A stretch of 36,112 nucleotides of DNA, taken from contig CALYTB010000006.1 of assembly GCA_945486035.1 (NCBI GenBank), positions 1 through 36,112 on the forward strand, written 5' to 3'. Source of the stretch: an uncultured Clostridia bacterium (GTDB taxonomy: Bacteria > Bacillota > Clostridia > Oscillospirales > Oscillospiraceae). This document shows positions 35,741 to 36,112 of the stretch, piece by piece. A program made the translations under genes and the position numbers. How positions within the stretch are numbered: position 1 is the stretch's first letter; every line of letters begins with the position of its first letter. Under the pieces are notes generated by a model. The model saw nothing but the letters and a program-made list of their open reading frames with translations. It did no database searches and was not told where the DNA came from.

Positions 35741-35884
35741 ATGAATGCCATTGACTATTGGCAGCTGTTTCTGGAAACCGGAGCTCCGGAAGCGTATCTG
35801 ATGTACAGCAAACAGCTGAAATTGGAGGGAAAGTATGTATCTGACCATCCAGGGCATTGTTCTGAGAGTTACGGATTACAATGA
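35741..35884 (+). CDS. yqzL: YqzL-like small protein
   Basis: 47 residues, too short for the ORF track. The core YWQLFLETGAPEAYLMYSKQ matches the YqzL family, which sits between era and recO in Bacillus. Function is unknown. GGGAGG lies 7 nt before the ATG at 35741; the in-frame ATG at 35735 overlaps that site. Its 3' end overlaps the start of recO by 50 nt in another frame. Confidence 0.8.
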   Translation: MNAIDYWQLFLETGAPEAYLMYSKQLKLEGKYVSDHPGHCSESYGLQ

Positions 35885-36112
35885 CCGGGACGCATTGCTG
35901 ACTGTTCTGAGCCGTAGTTACGGAAAGCTGACGCTGAAAGCCAGGGGGCTTCGCCGGAAGAACAGTCCGTTGATCGCCCCCTGTCAACTCCTGGCTTATG
36001 GGGAGTTCACCTTGTTTGAGTACCGAGGTCAGTATACGATCAACGAGGCACACTCCATCGAACTGTTTCAGGGGCTCCGCCGGGATTTGACAAAGCTGTC
36101 CCTGGGAACCTA
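35835..36112 (+). CDS. recO: DNA repair protein RecO, partial (runs off right edge)
   Basis: The first 92 residues are visible: MYLTIQGIVLRVTDYNDRD, then LLTVLSRSYGKLTLKARGLRRKNS and LLAYGEFTLFEYRGQYTINEA. This is the N-terminal OB fold of RecO, which binds single-stranded DNA and helps load RecA with RecR. It is missing from the track because it has no stop in the window. TTGGAGGGAAAGT precedes the ATG. It is the last gene of the yqfC-to-recO cluster seen here. Confidence 0.92.
   Translation, partial: MYLTIQGIVLRVTDYNDRDALLTVLSRSYGKLTLKARGLRRKNSPLIAPCQLLAYGEFTLFEYRGQYTINEAHSIELFQGLRRDLTKLSLGT

Overview
The window comes from a spore-forming Firmicute, most likely a gut-type clostridium of the Oscillospirales. 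This is inferred from a complete spoIIA operon, yqfC/yqfD, yunB, ylbJ and spoIVFB-like genes, a T-box leader in front of valS, strong AGGAGG-type ribosome binding sites, moderate GC content and tRNA genes with encoded CCA. It is mostly ordinary chromosome: no CRISPR array, prophage or complete insertion sequence was seen.

Layout. 1-1,270: an ECF sigma factor and the start of its membrane partner on the minus strand, cut by the left edge. 1.27-5.2 kb: a 998-residue membrane protein with PAS, HD-GYP and GGDEF domains, then a SplB-like radical SAM protein. 5.2-10 kb: two tRNA-Pro genes in opposite orientation flank a cluster with a 92-residue membrane protein in the spoIVFA position, a SpoIVFB-like M50 protease, a B12-binding radical SAM protein, its DUF2344 partner, a Lar-like zinc ribbon and a hotdog thioesterase. 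10-16 kb is the accessory-looking part: a 5'-truncated DUF4367 remnant, a 170-bp palindromic MITE-like element, an APH(3')-type phosphotransferase behind tRNA-Ser, a membrane acyltransferase, a secreted SH3/C39-like protein, a GNAT-nucleotidyltransferase fusion and a Nudix hydrolase. 16.2-18.8 kb (minus): a GT2 glycosyltransferase and a MATE exporter with a structured leader. 18.8-21.8 kb: T-box and valS. 21.8-23.7 kb (minus): a PadR / DUF1700-like / DUF4097 operon. 23.9-25.3 kb: spoIIAA-spoIIAB-sigF. 25.4-30.4 kb: pcrA, yunB, ligA. 30.5-31.7 kb (minus): a small Cys-rich protein and ylbJ. 31.8-36.1 kb: yqfC-yqfD-phoH-ybeY-era-yqzL-recO, with recO cut by the right edge.

How the parts fit. Sporulation control runs through the window: SigF and its anti-sigma switch are complete, and four genes whose counterparts belong to the mother-cell SigE regulon of Bacillus carry similar candidate SigE-type promoters with a 14-nt spacer (before the spoIVFA-position gene, yunB, ylbJ and yqfC). 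DNA maintenance (pcrA, ligA, recO) and RNA/ribosome maturation (ybeY, era, phoH, valS) form the housekeeping core.

Most worth checking: the MATE leader, which looks like a candidate translational riboswitch; the GNAT-nucleotidyltransferase fusion; the 264-residue APH(3')-like gene; the palindromic element; and the SigE-type promoter set.
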